Assembly (NCBI RefSeq): GCF_000711195.1 | Contig: NZ_JOMR01000001.1 | Location: forward strand, 1,674,001-1,738,000 | Direction of reading: 5' to 3' | Length of the DNA stretch: 64,000 nucleotides | DNA from: Thiomicrospira pelophila DSM 1534 | GTDB taxonomy: Bacteria; Pseudomonadota; Gammaproteobacteria; Thiomicrospirales; Thiomicrospiraceae | Shown here: positions 26,770-36,182 of the stretch, in pieces | Numbering within the stretch: the stretch's first letter is position 1 | Layout: every line of letters begins with the position of its first letter | Position numbers and translations under genes: made by a program | The notes under the pieces: generated by a model | Seen by the model: only the letters and a program-made list of their open reading frames with translations | Told to the model about the DNA's origin: nothing | The model's database searches: none

Positions 26770-27714
26770 TTAAAACCTTATTTTAAGCATGACACGTAAT
26801 AACACTGTGCCGGTTAACATTAAAAATAACGAGCCCCAAAATAACTTTTGGCCGGTGGGGTCCGTTAAAAAGAAGGTCATTGAGTCTGGCTGAAACAGGA
26901 GTTTGTAAGCTAAATAAACCAATGGCGCACCGCCAATAAATAAAGCGGTAAAGCGTGATTCGGCGGTTAGGGATTTTAATTTGGCTTGAAAACGTTCACG
27001 ACGGCGCATCATTTTGGATAGATCACTTAAAATTTCAACCAGTTGACCGCCGGTCTCACGTTGAATAATTAAGGTGACAACAAAATATTGCGCTTCGGAT
27101 AAGGTGATACGACGCTGAAATTCACGCAAAATATCACGCATACTAATGCCCAGTTGCAACTGTGAATTCACTTCTTTTATTTCTTTGCCCAAGGGATCAG
27201 GAAACTCATTCGCGACCAGATTAAGCGCACCATCAATACCAAAACCCGACTGTAGAGCACGCACTAACGTATCGAGCATTTCGGGAAACTGTGACTTTAT
27301 TTTGGCCTGACGTTTACGCTGTTTAAGCCAAACAAATAAAGCGGGCAAAAACGGTAATAAACTCGCCATCAACAAGGCTTGATGATCTTGACTACCCATA
27401 CGGGTAACCCAAACATAAACCGAAATAAACACCAGTAACGATTGCACGACGATTAATTTAATAATGGCGGCGCGCTCTATTAAACCGGCTTGTTTTAGCT
27501 GGTTTTGCACGAGGGTATAAATTGGGAAGAACTTAATTAAACGACGTTTTTGTTTATTCAAGCCATCTTGTGGACTTGGATCCAGGCCGATACGGCTTAA
27601 CATCCGGTGTAAATGTTCAGCCGTTTGGCGTTTTTGTTTCATTTGATGAATCGCCACCAATATGCCAAACGGTAGCATGATCGCCAAAGACACCAGCACA
27701 AAGCCCAACTCCAT
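26770..27714 (-). CDS. tadB: Tad inner-membrane platform protein TadB
   Basis: 314 residues, T2SF-domain protein with membrane segments near residues 1-20, 85-135 and at the C-terminus (FWGSLFLMLTGTVLLRVML). The conserved core reads LVRALQSGFGIDGALNLVA and RETGGQLVEILSDLSKMMR, typical of TadB. It shares one base with the tadA stop. Confidence 0.92.
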   Translation of the reverse strand: MELGFVLVSLAIMLPFGILVAIHQMKQKRQTAEHLHRMLSRIGLDPSPQDGLNKQKRRLIKFFPIYTLVQNQLKQAGLIERAAIIKLIVVQSLLVFISVYVWVTRMGSQDHQALLMASLLPFLPALFVWLKQRKRQAKIKSQFPEMLDTLVRALQSGFGIDGALNLVANEFPDPLGKEIKEVNSQLQLGISMRDILREFQRRITLSEAQYFVVTLIIQRETGGQLVEILSDLSKMMRRRERFQAKLKSLTAESRFTALFIGGAPLVYLAYKLLFQPDSMTFFLTDPTGQKLFWGSLFLMLTGTVLLRVMLKIRF

Positions 27715-29111
27715 TAGAAGACCTCGGTTTCAAAGTCAAACAAATTGGACGGCAGAATAATGCCGGAGTCTTCACACTTTTTGCTGCAACTTGGTCTAAG
27801 CCCAGTGGCGCTAAACACACCTTTACTCAGACCGCTAATCGGATCTTTTTGTTGTTTAAACTGGAAGATTTCCTGTAATACGACATTGTCTTCTTCAACT
27901 CCGGTTACTTCGGTAATCGATTTAATCCGACGTTTACCATCGCGCCCACGCTCGACAAAGATAATTAAGTCGATGGCGCTCGAAATTTGTTTGCGAATCG
28001 AGGTAAATGGAATATCCACCCCGCTTAAGTTAATCATCAATTCCAATCGAGAAATGCAGTCGCGTGGGTTATTGGCGTGCAAGGTAGCCAATGAACCATC
28101 GTGCCCCGTATTCATGGCTTGCAACATATCCAACACTTCGCCACCACGCACTTCACCCAAAATGATTCGATCTGGGCGCATACGCAGTGCGTTTTTTAGC
28201 AGTTCGCGCTGTGAAATTTCACCAATACCTTCAGCGTTACTCGGGCGCGACTCTAAACGCACTACATGATTTTGCTGCATGCGTAATTCGGCACTGTCTT
28301 CAATCGTAATCACCCGTTCGTCTTCGGGAATTAAGCCAGACAAAATATTCAATGTGGTGGTTTTGCCTGAGCCGGTTCCACCGCACACAATCATGTTTAA
28401 ACCGGCTTTCACCGAATACTCCAAAAACTGATACATTTCTTCGGTCAAAGCACCAAAAGTAATCAGGTCTTTCGGGCGTAAATGCTTGTCGGGAAAACGA
28501 CGAATCGACACCACGATGCCATCCACTGAAAGCGGTGGGATAATCACGTTTATACGCGAACCGTCGGCTAAACGCGCATCGACCAATGGAGAGCGTTCAT
28601 CTACACGCCGGCCAGTCACATAGAGCATGCGATCTACCTTATTGCGCAAATGATCTTCACTAATAAATGAAATATTGGTCAGTTCTAACTTGCCAAATCG
28701 TTCTACATAAATTTGGTTATAACCGTTAATCAAGATATCTGACACGCTGGGGTCAGCAATCAAGGGTTCGATAGGTCCGAGGCCATAAATTTCGTCCAAC
28801 AACTCATAGCTGAGCTGGCGCACTTCGAGTTCGGATAACGGATAGCCCATTTCGTTGGCGACTTCATGCACTAACTCTTCTAATCTGGGGCGTAACTCTT
28901 GACGAGTTTCTTTACTATCGGCTCGATAAAACGCATCGTCCTCGGCCGCTTTACGCTGACAACGATCTTTAATTTGAAAAAAGTCGTCTTTTTGCGATTG
29001 CTTAGCCAAGGCAACTTTGGCTTTTTCGTTTTGAGTCGCAACCGGCGAATTCGGAGCGGTATAGTGTTTTTTGTTTTCGTCGAATTGTTTTAATCGATCA
29101 CGCAAGTTCAT
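27714..29111 (-). CDS. tadA: Tad secretion/pilus ATPase TadA (CpaF)
   Basis: 465-residue hexameric ATPase of the GspE superfamily. Walker A is CGGTGSGKTTTLN; the Asp box and Walker B are in TIEDSAELRMQQNHVV and RPDRIILGEVRGGEVLD; the His box is NTGHDGSLATLHANNP. It powers Flp pilus extension and probably retraction. It overlaps tadZ by 4 bp upstream and tadB by 1 bp downstream. Confidence 0.95.
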   Translation of the reverse strand: MNLRDRLKQFDENKKHYTAPNSPVATQNEKAKVALAKQSQKDDFFQIKDRCQRKAAEDDAFYRADSKETRQELRPRLEELVHEVANEMGYPLSELEVRQLSYELLDEIYGLGPIEPLIADPSVSDILINGYNQIYVERFGKLELTNISFISEDHLRNKVDRMLYVTGRRVDERSPLVDARLADGSRINVIIPPLSVDGIVVSIRRFPDKHLRPKDLITFGALTEEMYQFLEYSVKAGLNMIVCGGTGSGKTTTLNILSGLIPEDERVITIEDSAELRMQQNHVVRLESRPSNAEGIGEISQRELLKNALRMRPDRIILGEVRGGEVLDMLQAMNTGHDGSLATLHANNPRDCISRLELMINLSGVDIPFTSIRKQISSAIDLIIFVERGRDGKRRIKSITEVTGVEEDNVVLQEIFQFKQQKDPISGLSKGVFSATGLRPSCSKKCEDSGIILPSNLFDFETEVF

Positions 29112-30397
29112 GATTTGACAACCTTAAGTTCAGCTTCGCTAGCAACCGTTTTTTTCGACTTAAACTTAATATTGCTGATGGTTGGTTTTTTAAGATGCGA
29201 CAGCAAACTCTGTTTCACAAAGCCCATTAAAGAGCGTGTGGCTTTCTGGCTGGATTCGTCGCGCAATATTTCATGATGGGCGGCACCATGATGCAGAAGC
29301 TTGGCAATGCATTCTAATTGCTGGTTGACTCGAGATTTAGGTGCAAATTTATTGATCAGCTCGCCTTTGTTGAGCGATTCATTAAATAACATGTAATCGT
29401 TATCCACATAGGTGGTTTGGCCAGCTTCTAACATTTGAATGATTTCTTGCAAACCTTCGTCAATATTTGATTGATTTCGGTTCATCAACAAAGTCATCGT
29501 GCCTTCGGAATAACCTAGTCTTTTACCAAGTTGAAGCACTTTATTAACGGAGCGCAGTGATGATAAGGAAGGCTCTGCTACCAAAATAATATTGTCAGAT
29601 ACATCCAAACAAGAAAGCGTAACATCCGATAAGTTACTCGCACAATCGATAATCACGTGATCAAAATAGCGGCGTAACGAGGCAATGATTTTTTTAATGG
29701 TTTCGCCATTTAGGCTATCCAATTCGGTCATTTCAACCGGCAAAGGTAACAGAAACAAACCCGATTCATGCTTGCTAAGTGACTTATAGATTAAGTTGTC
29801 ATCGAAACGGTTAATGTTGTGAATAAAATCGGTAATGGTATAAAGCTGACGTTCTTCCATATTCAAGTAAAGCGCGGTATCGCCCAACGGCACATTTAAA
29901 TCTAAAATTACCGCATGTTGATCCGTCATGCTGCGAATATGTGAGGCTACATTGGTGGCCAAAGTGGTGCAACCAACCCCGCCTTTTAAGCTGAAAAAGC
30001 TCGACACCACCCCATTTTTACCGGTGCGGCGACGATCTTGCATGTGAATAATCGATAGAATCTGAAGTACTTCATACGGACATTCAATAAAGCCTTGAAC
30101 CCCGTAATGACTGGCTTCGATAATAAAATCCACATCTTTTTGCTTTAATAAAATATAAAGCGGCACACCTTTCGATATGGTCAAAATGTGCGCGATATTG
30201 GATAAAGTAGCGGCCTTTTCGCCATCAAACTCCATTAAAACCAGGTTAACTTCTTGTGGCCAAACTTTGGGCGCGCCCGCGAGCGATTCCATCGTGTATT
30301 TACTGCTGATGGCAACGCGTACCGATTCTTTAAGGTCTTCGTCCTCACCAATATAGAGTGCCGATTTTAAAACCAGGTTGGTCGCTTTTGAGGTCAT
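29108..30397 (-). CDS. tadZ: Tad localisation protein TadZ (CpaE)
   Basis: 429 residues: an N-terminal receiver-like domain lacking a clear phospho-acceptor, then a ParA/MinD-type ATPase domain (FFSLKGGVGCTTLATNVASH near residue 135). The Walker A has Cys where canonical P-loops have the second Lys, as often in CpaE-type proteins. TadZ places the pilus machine at its cellular site. Overlaps with both neighbours are 4 bp. Confidence 0.9.
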   Translation of the reverse strand: MTSKATNLVLKSALYIGEDEDLKESVRVAISSKYTMESLAGAPKVWPQEVNLVLMEFDGEKAATLSNIAHILTISKGVPLYILLKQKDVDFIIEASHYGVQGFIECPYEVLQILSIIHMQDRRRTGKNGVVSSFFSLKGGVGCTTLATNVASHIRSMTDQHAVILDLNVPLGDTALYLNMEERQLYTITDFIHNINRFDDNLIYKSLSKHESGLFLLPLPVEMTELDSLNGETIKKIIASLRRYFDHVIIDCASNLSDVTLSCLDVSDNIILVAEPSLSSLRSVNKVLQLGKRLGYSEGTMTLLMNRNQSNIDEGLQEIIQMLEAGQTTYVDNDYMLFNESLNKGELINKFAPKSRVNQQLECIAKLLHHGAAHHEILRDESSQKATRSLMGFVKQSLLSHLKKPTISNIKFKSKKTVASEAELKVVKS

Positions 30398-31974
30398 AAT
30401 GGGCTCTCCAATCCAATTTTGATACTTGTTGTTGGCATAGCACTAGTATCGGGCGGCAACATCTTGGCCACCTTGCCGAAAATAAAACCATCCAATGCAC
30501 TTGGACGATCCAAATCTTCACCTGGCAATTTCACGTTTTGGTCCGAATTAATCGGGTCTTCAAATTTAGCGGTCACCATAATCGCCAACTCGGACTCATC
30601 TTTTTCATAGCTAGTCGAGCGAAATAACGCGCCCAAAACCGGAATATCACCTAAGAAAGGTATTTTGTTAACACTGCTACTGAAGTTGTCTTGAATCAAA
30701 CCACCAATTACAAAACTTTGGCCGGAAGCCAATGTAATAGTGGTCGCGGCTTTACGCGTTTTGAACCCCGGTACGATAATGGTGCCGGCTTGAGTGCCGC
30801 TGCCTTGGTCTATATTGCTGATTTCAGGTTCAACCGTCATTTGAATATTGCCCTGCTCCGTCACAATCGGACTAAAACTCAGGCGCACACCATATTCTTT
30901 AAAACTGACCGAAATCGCATCTTCGTTTTGCGCCACCGGAATCGGTACTTCGCCCCCCACTAAAAAGCTGGCGGTTTCGCCCGATTGAACAATCAACTCT
31001 GGCTTAGCTAATACTCGTGCTAAATTATGTCCTTCGAGCATCGATAGCACCCCAAATAAGTTGCCCCCGCGTGGATTAAAGCCAAGTTGAAAGCCATCTT
31101 GATGCGGAAAAGACAGACCTGCTTGGGTACCCGAAGCCACACTATCAACATTTAATAAAAAACTGGCGGTTGTACCTAAATTACCCGGTGGGAAGATGCC
31201 ATAGCGATCGCGTTTATCACGCACCGCAAAACCACTTCTAAATGGATTGCCTTTGGTGACTTCGGCCACTCGCACCGACAAGCGAATTTGTTTAGGGCCG
31301 GTAACATTGATCATATTAACCACGCTTAAACCCAGCGCAGAGATGACGGAATGAATGCGTTTTTTCTTGGCGGCATTGTTCACTTCACCGCTTAATATCA
31401 CCATGTAATTGCCCGCCAAGGATTTCACTCGAAGCTGGCCGACGTTTTCGGCATCCTGTAGAACGGTTTTATCCTGACGCCCTAAAATACGGGCGTTGCC
31501 ATCACCATCAACCTGATTCCCCACTTCATCAATTTCGCGGCGTACTGAAGATTCTGGGTTAATCCAAGCGGTTCTTAATTGAAAGGTAACGCCGCCATCC
31601 GGATCTAAATCACGCATTAAGTCGGTTAACGCGTCCATAATTTCTTCGTGACGTGACTGGTCTGGGGTGATTTTTAACGAAATCCTTACATCTTGATTAG
31701 GCTTATTTCGGTACCACAAAATGAGATCGGTACGCCCTGCTTTTTGGCCGCTCACTAACAATTCGCGATTATTGATCACCTGTACACTGGCTAAGTCAGA
31801 ATTAGCGACCATGGCTCGCTGCAAGTCAGAATCGAGCTTAACTATTTTGCTTTCGGTTTCCATCATTTCATAAACCGACTGCACCGCAGATTGGACAGAA
31901 AAAGGTAAGCCAAACAGAAGCGCAATTAATGTGAGTTGAGCAAAGCTTAAATTTGAGTAGGTTAGTTTGTTCAC
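30394..31974 (-). CDS. rcpA: Tad outer-membrane secretin RcpA (CpaC)
   Basis: 526 residues: a signal peptide (FGLPFSVQSA), a pilus-assembly N-terminal domain (SDLASVQVINNRELLVSGQK), a BON-like region, and the secretin domain ending VNKIPFLGDIPVLGALFRS. It forms the outer-membrane ring through which the Flp pilus passes. 4-bp overlaps on both sides show tight coupling in the operon. Confidence 0.93.
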   Translation of the reverse strand: MNKLTYSNLSFAQLTLIALLFGLPFSVQSAVQSVYEMMETESKIVKLDSDLQRAMVANSDLASVQVINNRELLVSGQKAGRTDLILWYRNKPNQDVRISLKITPDQSRHEEIMDALTDLMRDLDPDGGVTFQLRTAWINPESSVRREIDEVGNQVDGDGNARILGRQDKTVLQDAENVGQLRVKSLAGNYMVILSGEVNNAAKKKRIHSVISALGLSVVNMINVTGPKQIRLSVRVAEVTKGNPFRSGFAVRDKRDRYGIFPPGNLGTTASFLLNVDSVASGTQAGLSFPHQDGFQLGFNPRGGNLFGVLSMLEGHNLARVLAKPELIVQSGETASFLVGGEVPIPVAQNEDAISVSFKEYGVRLSFSPIVTEQGNIQMTVEPEISNIDQGSGTQAGTIIVPGFKTRKAATTITLASGQSFVIGGLIQDNFSSSVNKIPFLGDIPVLGALFRSTSYEKDESELAIMVTAKFEDPINSDQNVKLPGEDLDRPSALDGFIFGKVAKMLPPDTSAMPTTSIKIGLESPL

Positions 31975-32843
31975 TTTCTGATTACCTCTTGCACTTGTCC
32001 GCCCTGCATAATTTCAATAACTTCACGTTTGGGTTTTGGGGTATAAACAGGTCGATGCTGCGGTGATGACTCCATCACTTTGACATTGACACCATTTGAG
32101 TTAACCAGGGCGACATCGGTGGCATTACGTAAAGCCAAATGCACCGTGCCCACATTCACGGCTAACGCCAACTGTTCGGCTTGATTGGTATCCACATTCA
32201 AAGTCACCATCGAACGTCCTTGCGATGACGCCGACTTTTCATCCGATTTTTTGTTCTCAGAGCGGGAATAATTGGCCTGGTCTCCCACCATCAGAACTTC
32301 TATGTTTTCCAAAACAGTTCGGCTAATCATGCGACTGCCATCCGCGCTTTCAAACACACCGATGACGTCCACATGATCGCTGGGGCGTAACAAACCGATT
32401 AAGCCACTTTCAGGACTCACCGGAATTCGCACAGCGCGACGTCCTTCGTCTAATAAACTTCCCATTCCAGTGTTCGACTGGCTTTCGTCTGAGCCAATTT
32501 TGCGATCAATAATCCATTCACCGGCATATACGGTTTGGTTTAATACATGCCCGACTACCGCTTGGGGATCGACGATAACGCCTTTTAATACCACGCCTTC
32601 GGTCGGCACGTTTAATACCGTAATGTCCTCTACCTCAATGCGTTCGCCGCGATACAGATCTCGACTCGCCACCACCACACTACGTAATTCTGGCTTTTCG
32701 ACCACCGTGACGGTTTTAACAGCCACTTGTTGGCTGGCCTGGTCCACTCGGCTTTGCACATAGCCGTACACAAGCAATATCGCGAGCATGGCGGAAATAA
32801 AGGCAACGCCATACAGCACTAAATCACTTTTTTTAGCTTTCAT
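31971..32843 (-). CDS. rcpC: Tad pilus assembly protein RcpC (CpaB)
   Basis: 290 residues. One N-terminal membrane segment (LVLYGVAFISAMLAILLVYG), then an SAF (antifreeze-like) domain (ASRDLYRGERIEVEDITVLN) and the CpaB core (RAVRIPVSPESGLIGLLRPS, SDHVDVIGVFES). CpaB proteins sit in the periplasm with the secretin. It overlaps rcpA by 4 bp. Confidence 0.92.
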   Translation of the reverse strand: MKAKKSDLVLYGVAFISAMLAILLVYGYVQSRVDQASQQVAVKTVTVVEKPELRSVVVASRDLYRGERIEVEDITVLNVPTEGVVLKGVIVDPQAVVGHVLNQTVYAGEWIIDRKIGSDESQSNTGMGSLLDEGRRAVRIPVSPESGLIGLLRPSDHVDVIGVFESADGSRMISRTVLENIEVLMVGDQANYSRSENKKSDEKSASSQGRSMVTLNVDTNQAEQLALAVNVGTVHLALRNATDVALVNSNGVNVKVMESSPQHRPVYTPKPKREVIEIMQGGQVQEVIRK

Positions 32844-32860
32844 GACAACTCCTGAATGGA

Positions 32861-33322
32861 TTAACAGCTTAGATCAATGCTTAACAGCATATTGGTTTTG
32901 ATAGGAAACGACGTAGCAAAGGCTTCGGGCAACACAATTGTGCTAGATGGCACAGACACCTCCACCACAAAACTGGTGACGCCGTTGGTAACCGAGGGTT
33001 TATACACGATTTCCATCGCATCGGGATCGACCCCAATCGCGGTTTCAAAATTAGAACGCAACGCGGCTTCCGCTTGTGTATCAAGAACCTCGACCCGCCC
33101 ATCGGCATTGCAAATGGTAAACCCGACATCTTCACCGGATGTCGAGGTTTGATTCGCATGCGACATTACCAACTGGTTCATGTCGGTCATGATGTTATTG
33201 GCATACAAACGATCGCTGGCGTAATTGACGGCTTCGATTTGCAATAAAATCGCGAGAAACATAAAGGGCAACACATAAGCCGCCTCGATCATAATCGCGC
33301 CGCGTTGCGGGTCTTGCTTCAT
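32861..33322 (-). CDS. TadE-like pseudopilin
   Basis: 153 residues from ATG 33322. The leader MKQDPQRG is followed by AIMIEAAYVLPFMFLAILLQ, matching the prepilin-peptidase site G/AxxxE of TadE-type pseudopilins. The rest is a short periplasmic domain with two Cys (FTICNADG and SIDLSC at the C-terminus). An upstream in-frame ATG at 33358 would overlap flp by 29 bp; the shorter start is preferred because it gives a normal 8-residue leader and begins 7 bp after the flp stop. Confidence 0.78.
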   Translation of the reverse strand: MKQDPQRGAIMIEAAYVLPFMFLAILLQIEAVNYASDRLYANNIMTDMNQLVMSHANQTSTSGEDVGFTICNADGRVEVLDTQAEAALRSNFETAIGVDPDAMEIVYKPSVTNGVTSFVVEVSVPSSTIVLPEAFATSFPIKTNMLLSIDLSC

Positions 33323-33329
33323 GGTTAAG

Positions 33330-33542
33330 TTAAGCGCCACCGATAGCCGTTGAAACATCTGTTAACAAATCATTAACTATCTTGCCTAGCCCAGAGGTAG
33401 TATCGCCAGTAAAGAAAATAGCTACCAAACCTGCTACACCAGCGGCTACGAGGGCGTACTCAATCAAAGTGGCGCCTTTTTGCTTTTCTAATTTACGAGC
33501 CATCATTTGGGCGTGGATTTGTTCTAGTTTTGACATCTTCAT
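33330..33542 (-). CDS. flp: Flp type IVc major pilin
   Basis: 70 residues. The leader is MKMSKLEQIHAQMMARKLEKQKG, then ATLIEYALVAAGVAGLVAIF with the Glu+5/Tyr+6 pair of Flp pilins. It is the first gene of the cluster, directly behind a good promoter, as expected for the major structural subunit. The leader of 23 residues is typical of Flp. Processing needs a TadV/PilD-type peptidase, which is not encoded in the window. Confidence 0.93.
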   Translation of the reverse strand: MKMSKLEQIHAQMMARKLEKQKGATLIEYALVAAGVAGLVAIFFTGDTTSGLGKIVNDLLTDVSTAIGGA

Positions 33543-33648
33543 GTGGACACTCCTTAAGTTATCTTCGTATTCTTTTTATGATTTACACATTTTCCATCAA
33601 AGTGCTAAGAAGACAAAAAAACCACTTTGTGAAAAAAATGTTCACGCA

Positions 33649-33677
33649 ATTATACACGAGAGAAAGCTGGGTCACAA
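33649..33677 (-). promoter_or_regulatory. Promoter candidate for the flp-tad operon
   Basis: On the minus strand TTGTGA (33677-33672), a 17-bp spacer and a perfect TATAAT (33654-33649) point toward flp, with a predicted leader of about 100 bases. The leader contains an inverted repeat CAAAGTG/CACTTTG (33598-33604, 33623-33629) that could act in leader control. Confidence 0.6.
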
Positions 33678-33982
33678 TAAAAAAGTGCGCATTTTATATA
33701 AGAACATTTTTATAACCTTATTAAGTCATGTAATTAGGATTTAATAATATGGTAATAAAATTATCTTTTAACATATAAGCGATTGGTTTTATTGCATTTT
33801 TAATGACTTATACCGGTATTTATTCAACTTATAGCCGTTCTCAAAGCTATAAGAAAAAACTATACGGGCATCAAGAAAAATCTTATAACCACATGATATT
33901 AATTGGAATTTACAGGAAGGTGACTTGAATAAATAAAAGCTAAATGAAAATAACAAAAAATTGAGCGGTTCAATTAAGCGAA
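33678..33982. other. AT-rich non-coding stretch upstream of the tad operon
   Basis: No gene is seen. The region holds an 8-bp inverted repeat CTTATAGC/GCTATAAG (33828-33835 and 33846-33853, loop 10) without a T run, which could be an operator or a weak end signal for the cysQ transcript. The high AT content contrasts with the neighbouring genes. Confidence 0.5.
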
Positions 33983-34828
33983 CTAACTTTTAGTTTTTTT
34001 AGGCGGCAAAGGAAAGGCAGGCCAAGCGAATTGAGCATCACCGATGACCATAAAATAAGGATTCAATAAGGATGCACTGGGTTGATAACGCAAGTCGTGA
34101 CCTTGCGCATCAATAATACGGCCACCGGCGGACTCGACAATCACTTGTGAGGCGGCGGTATCCCAGTGCGAAGTTGGGCCAAAGCGTGGATAAACATCCG
34201 CCACGCCTTCGGCGACTAAGCAAGACTTTAAGGCCGACCCCATATGCACGGTTTGGCAATCTGGCAAGGCGGCTTGAAAGGCTTTGACTTTGGTGCCATG
34301 ACGACGACTGACCGCAACTTTAATCGGTTGTTGTATCGGCTTGCGAACCTGAATGGTGCGAGTTTTATTTTGATCCGTTTTAGTGGCTGGCTGCCCCGCT
34401 ATCGCGCAATAGGTCACGTTCAACACTGGGCCGTAAACCACACCCAGCACCGGCTGTTGATTTACAATCAGCGCAATGTTGACACAAAACTCATCGGTGC
34501 GCTCAATAAACTCTTTGGTTCCATCCAGTGGATCGACTAGCCAATAGACCGCCCAGTTCTGGCGCTCTGAAAAAGGTGTGGACTCGACATTTTCTTCGCT
34601 CACCACCGGAATATGTGGCGTCAGTTTCGCCAAAGCTAAACGAATCGACTCGTCGGCTGTTTTATCCGCTATGGTCACCGGTGAGCCATCGGCCTTTTTT
34701 TCGATTTCGCATTCTGGACAACGGTATATTTCTAAAATCTGTTCCCCGGCTTTGTGCGCGGCGTCGCACACCTTAGGCAACCAGGCCTGGTAGTCGTCTG
34801 TACTGGGTGTAATGCCCGATGAAGTCAT
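33983..34828 (-). CDS. cysQ: 3'(2'),5'-bisphosphate nucleotidase CysQ
   Basis: 281 residues of the inositol-monophosphatase family. Metal-binding motifs are SEENVES, WLVDPLDGTKEFI and HWDTAASQVIVESAGG. CysQ removes 3'-phosphoadenosine 5'-phosphate made during sulfate assimilation. It overlaps nudE by 4 bp, an arrangement known from other gammaproteobacteria. A palindrome copy near the N-terminus encodes DYQAWLP. Confidence 0.93.
   Translation of the reverse strand: MTSSGITPSTDDYQAWLPKVCDAAHKAGEQILEIYRCPECEIEKKADGSPVTIADKTADESIRLALAKLTPHIPVVSEENVESTPFSERQNWAVYWLVDPLDGTKEFIERTDEFCVNIALIVNQQPVLGVVYGPVLNVTYCAIAGQPATKTDQNKTRTIQVRKPIQQPIKVAVSRRHGTKVKAFQAALPDCQTVHMGSALKSCLVAEGVADVYPRFGPTSHWDTAASQVIVESAGGRIIDAQGHDLRYQPSASLLNPYFMVIGDAQFAWPAFPLPPKKTKS
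34780..34791. repeat. Iterated palindrome ACCAGGCCTGGT, copy 12 (in cysQ)
   Basis: Coding-strand frame TAC CAG GCC TGG TTG gives YQAWL near residue 14 of CysQ, in the variable N-terminus. Confidence 0.97.
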
Positions 34829-35397
34829 GCTAGGCGTCCGAGTTTTTGTAGCACTAAAAATAACGCCGCGTAAGCGCGACCTTCACTAAAATCGGGGTGA
34901 ATTAGAAGTTTTTGCCAATCATCCAATGGCCAAGTCACCACTTCAAGCGGTTCCGGCTCATCGCCTTCGGCTGAGTCTTCTACTAGTCCACGCGCCAATA
35001 CCAAATGCGTATGGTGATCCATATAACCGGCGGCTAAAGTCACTTGATCCAAATAATCAAGTTGCAAAGGCCGAAATCCAATTTCTTCAACACATTCGCG
35101 CGTGCCGGCCTCAAGCCAGGTTTCACCTGGATCAATCTTGCCTTTGGGAAAACCCAGCTCGTAGCGGCCGACCCCCGCGCTATACTCGCGAATCAATAAT
35201 AAGGTTTCGTCATTCAGCATCGGCACAATTAATACCGCACCATCTTGATGTCCCATCAAACGCTCATAATGCACTTGCACCCCATTTGAAAACTCAAGAT
35301 GTTGAGCTTGCACGGTAAAGATTCGTGACTGCATCACGATATTTTCAGCTAAAATGGAGGGTCGTTTTTTCAGTTTCATGAACGAATCATACGTCAT
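34825..35397 (-). CDS. nudE: ADP compounds hydrolase NudE
   Basis: 190 residues with a full Nudix box, GKIDPGETWLEAGTRECVEE. NudE cleaves ADP-ribose, NADH and Ap3A-type compounds. The start could be ATG 35397 or ATG 35379 (MKLKKRP); neither has a clear ribosome site. It is divergent from yrfG, as in Enterobacteria-like contexts, and translationally coupled to cysQ. Confidence 0.92.
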   Translation of the reverse strand: MTYDSFMKLKKRPSILAENIVMQSRIFTVQAQHLEFSNGVQVHYERLMGHQDGAVLIVPMLNDETLLLIREYSAGVGRYELGFPKGKIDPGETWLEAGTRECVEEIGFRPLQLDYLDQVTLAAGYMDHHTHLVLARGLVEDSAEGDEPEPLEVVTWPLDDWQKLLIHPDFSEGRAYAALFLVLQKLGRLA

Positions 35398-35501
35398 GGC
35401 CGCGATGGCTTCAACTTATAAACCGCCCAACAAAACCTTTATAAGCCGCTTAAAGCGCGTTCATATAAACAGCGGCAAATCAGAGACTATAAGGAGCGAT
35501 T

Positions 35502-36182
35502 ATGTCAGACCTAGCATGGGATGAAATCGACACAGTATTATTAGACATGGACGGCACCTTGCTCGACTTGCATTTTGATTGGTCCTTTTGGATGGATTAT
35601 TTGCCCGAAGCCTATGCCTTACACCATAACCTAGGGTTTGATGAAGCCAAAAAACAGGTTAGAACGGCAATTCAAGAGCAAACTGGAACACTTAATTGGT
35701 ATTGTCTAGATTATTGGAGCGAACGTTTTGAACTATCGATTGCAGATTTAAAGCGCGAAATTAAACATCTGATTCGGGCCCACCCGGATGTGATGACATT
35801 TTTAGGCCAGTTACGCCAACTGGATAAAAAAGTCGTGATGGTGACGAATGCGCATCGCGATAGTTTGGCACTCAAGTTAGAGATGACTCAAATCGCCCCC
35901 TACTTTGACCATTTAATTTCCGCACATGATTTTGGCACCCCTAAAGAAGACATCGCGATTTGGAACCACATTCAATCGGTGAGTCCTTATGATCCAGCGC
36001 GTACTTTATTAATTGATGACAACATTCACGCTTTGCAAACCGCTGAGCAATATGGCATTGCACATTTATTAGCGGCGGTCCATGTCAGTCCGCAAATGGA
36101 TCGGATCGATCCGCAAGGTTTTAACTACTTTGAGTTTTTCGGCGAAATCCTGCCTTTACGCCAAGGTGCTTTACATGAGTAA
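35502..36182 (+). CDS. yrfG: GMP/IMP nucleotidase YrfG (HAD family)
   Basis: 226 residues. HAD motif I is LLDMDGTLLDL, motif II VMVTNAH, motif III the K region FGTPKED and motif IV LLIDDNIHAL. The LHFDWSFW stretch after motif I is typical of YrfG, which dephosphorylates GMP and IMP. The nudE/yrfG divergent pair supports the call. Its last codons overlap the thioredoxin-like gene by 8 bp. Confidence 0.9.
   Translation: MSDLAWDEIDTVLLDMDGTLLDLHFDWSFWMDYLPEAYALHHNLGFDEAKKQVRTAIQEQTGTLNWYCLDYWSERFELSIADLKREIKHLIRAHPDVMTFLGQLRQLDKKVVMVTNAHRDSLALKLEMTQIAPYFDHLISAHDFGTPKEDIAIWNHIQSVSPYDPARTLLIDDNIHALQTAEQYGIAHLLAAVHVSPQMDRIDPQGFNYFEFFGEILPLRQGALHE

Noticed and set aside
33543-33982. Small RNA or gene in the AT-rich spacer upstream of flp
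   Set aside because: No coherent reading frame or strong terminator; only a promoter and short inverted repeats could be supported.
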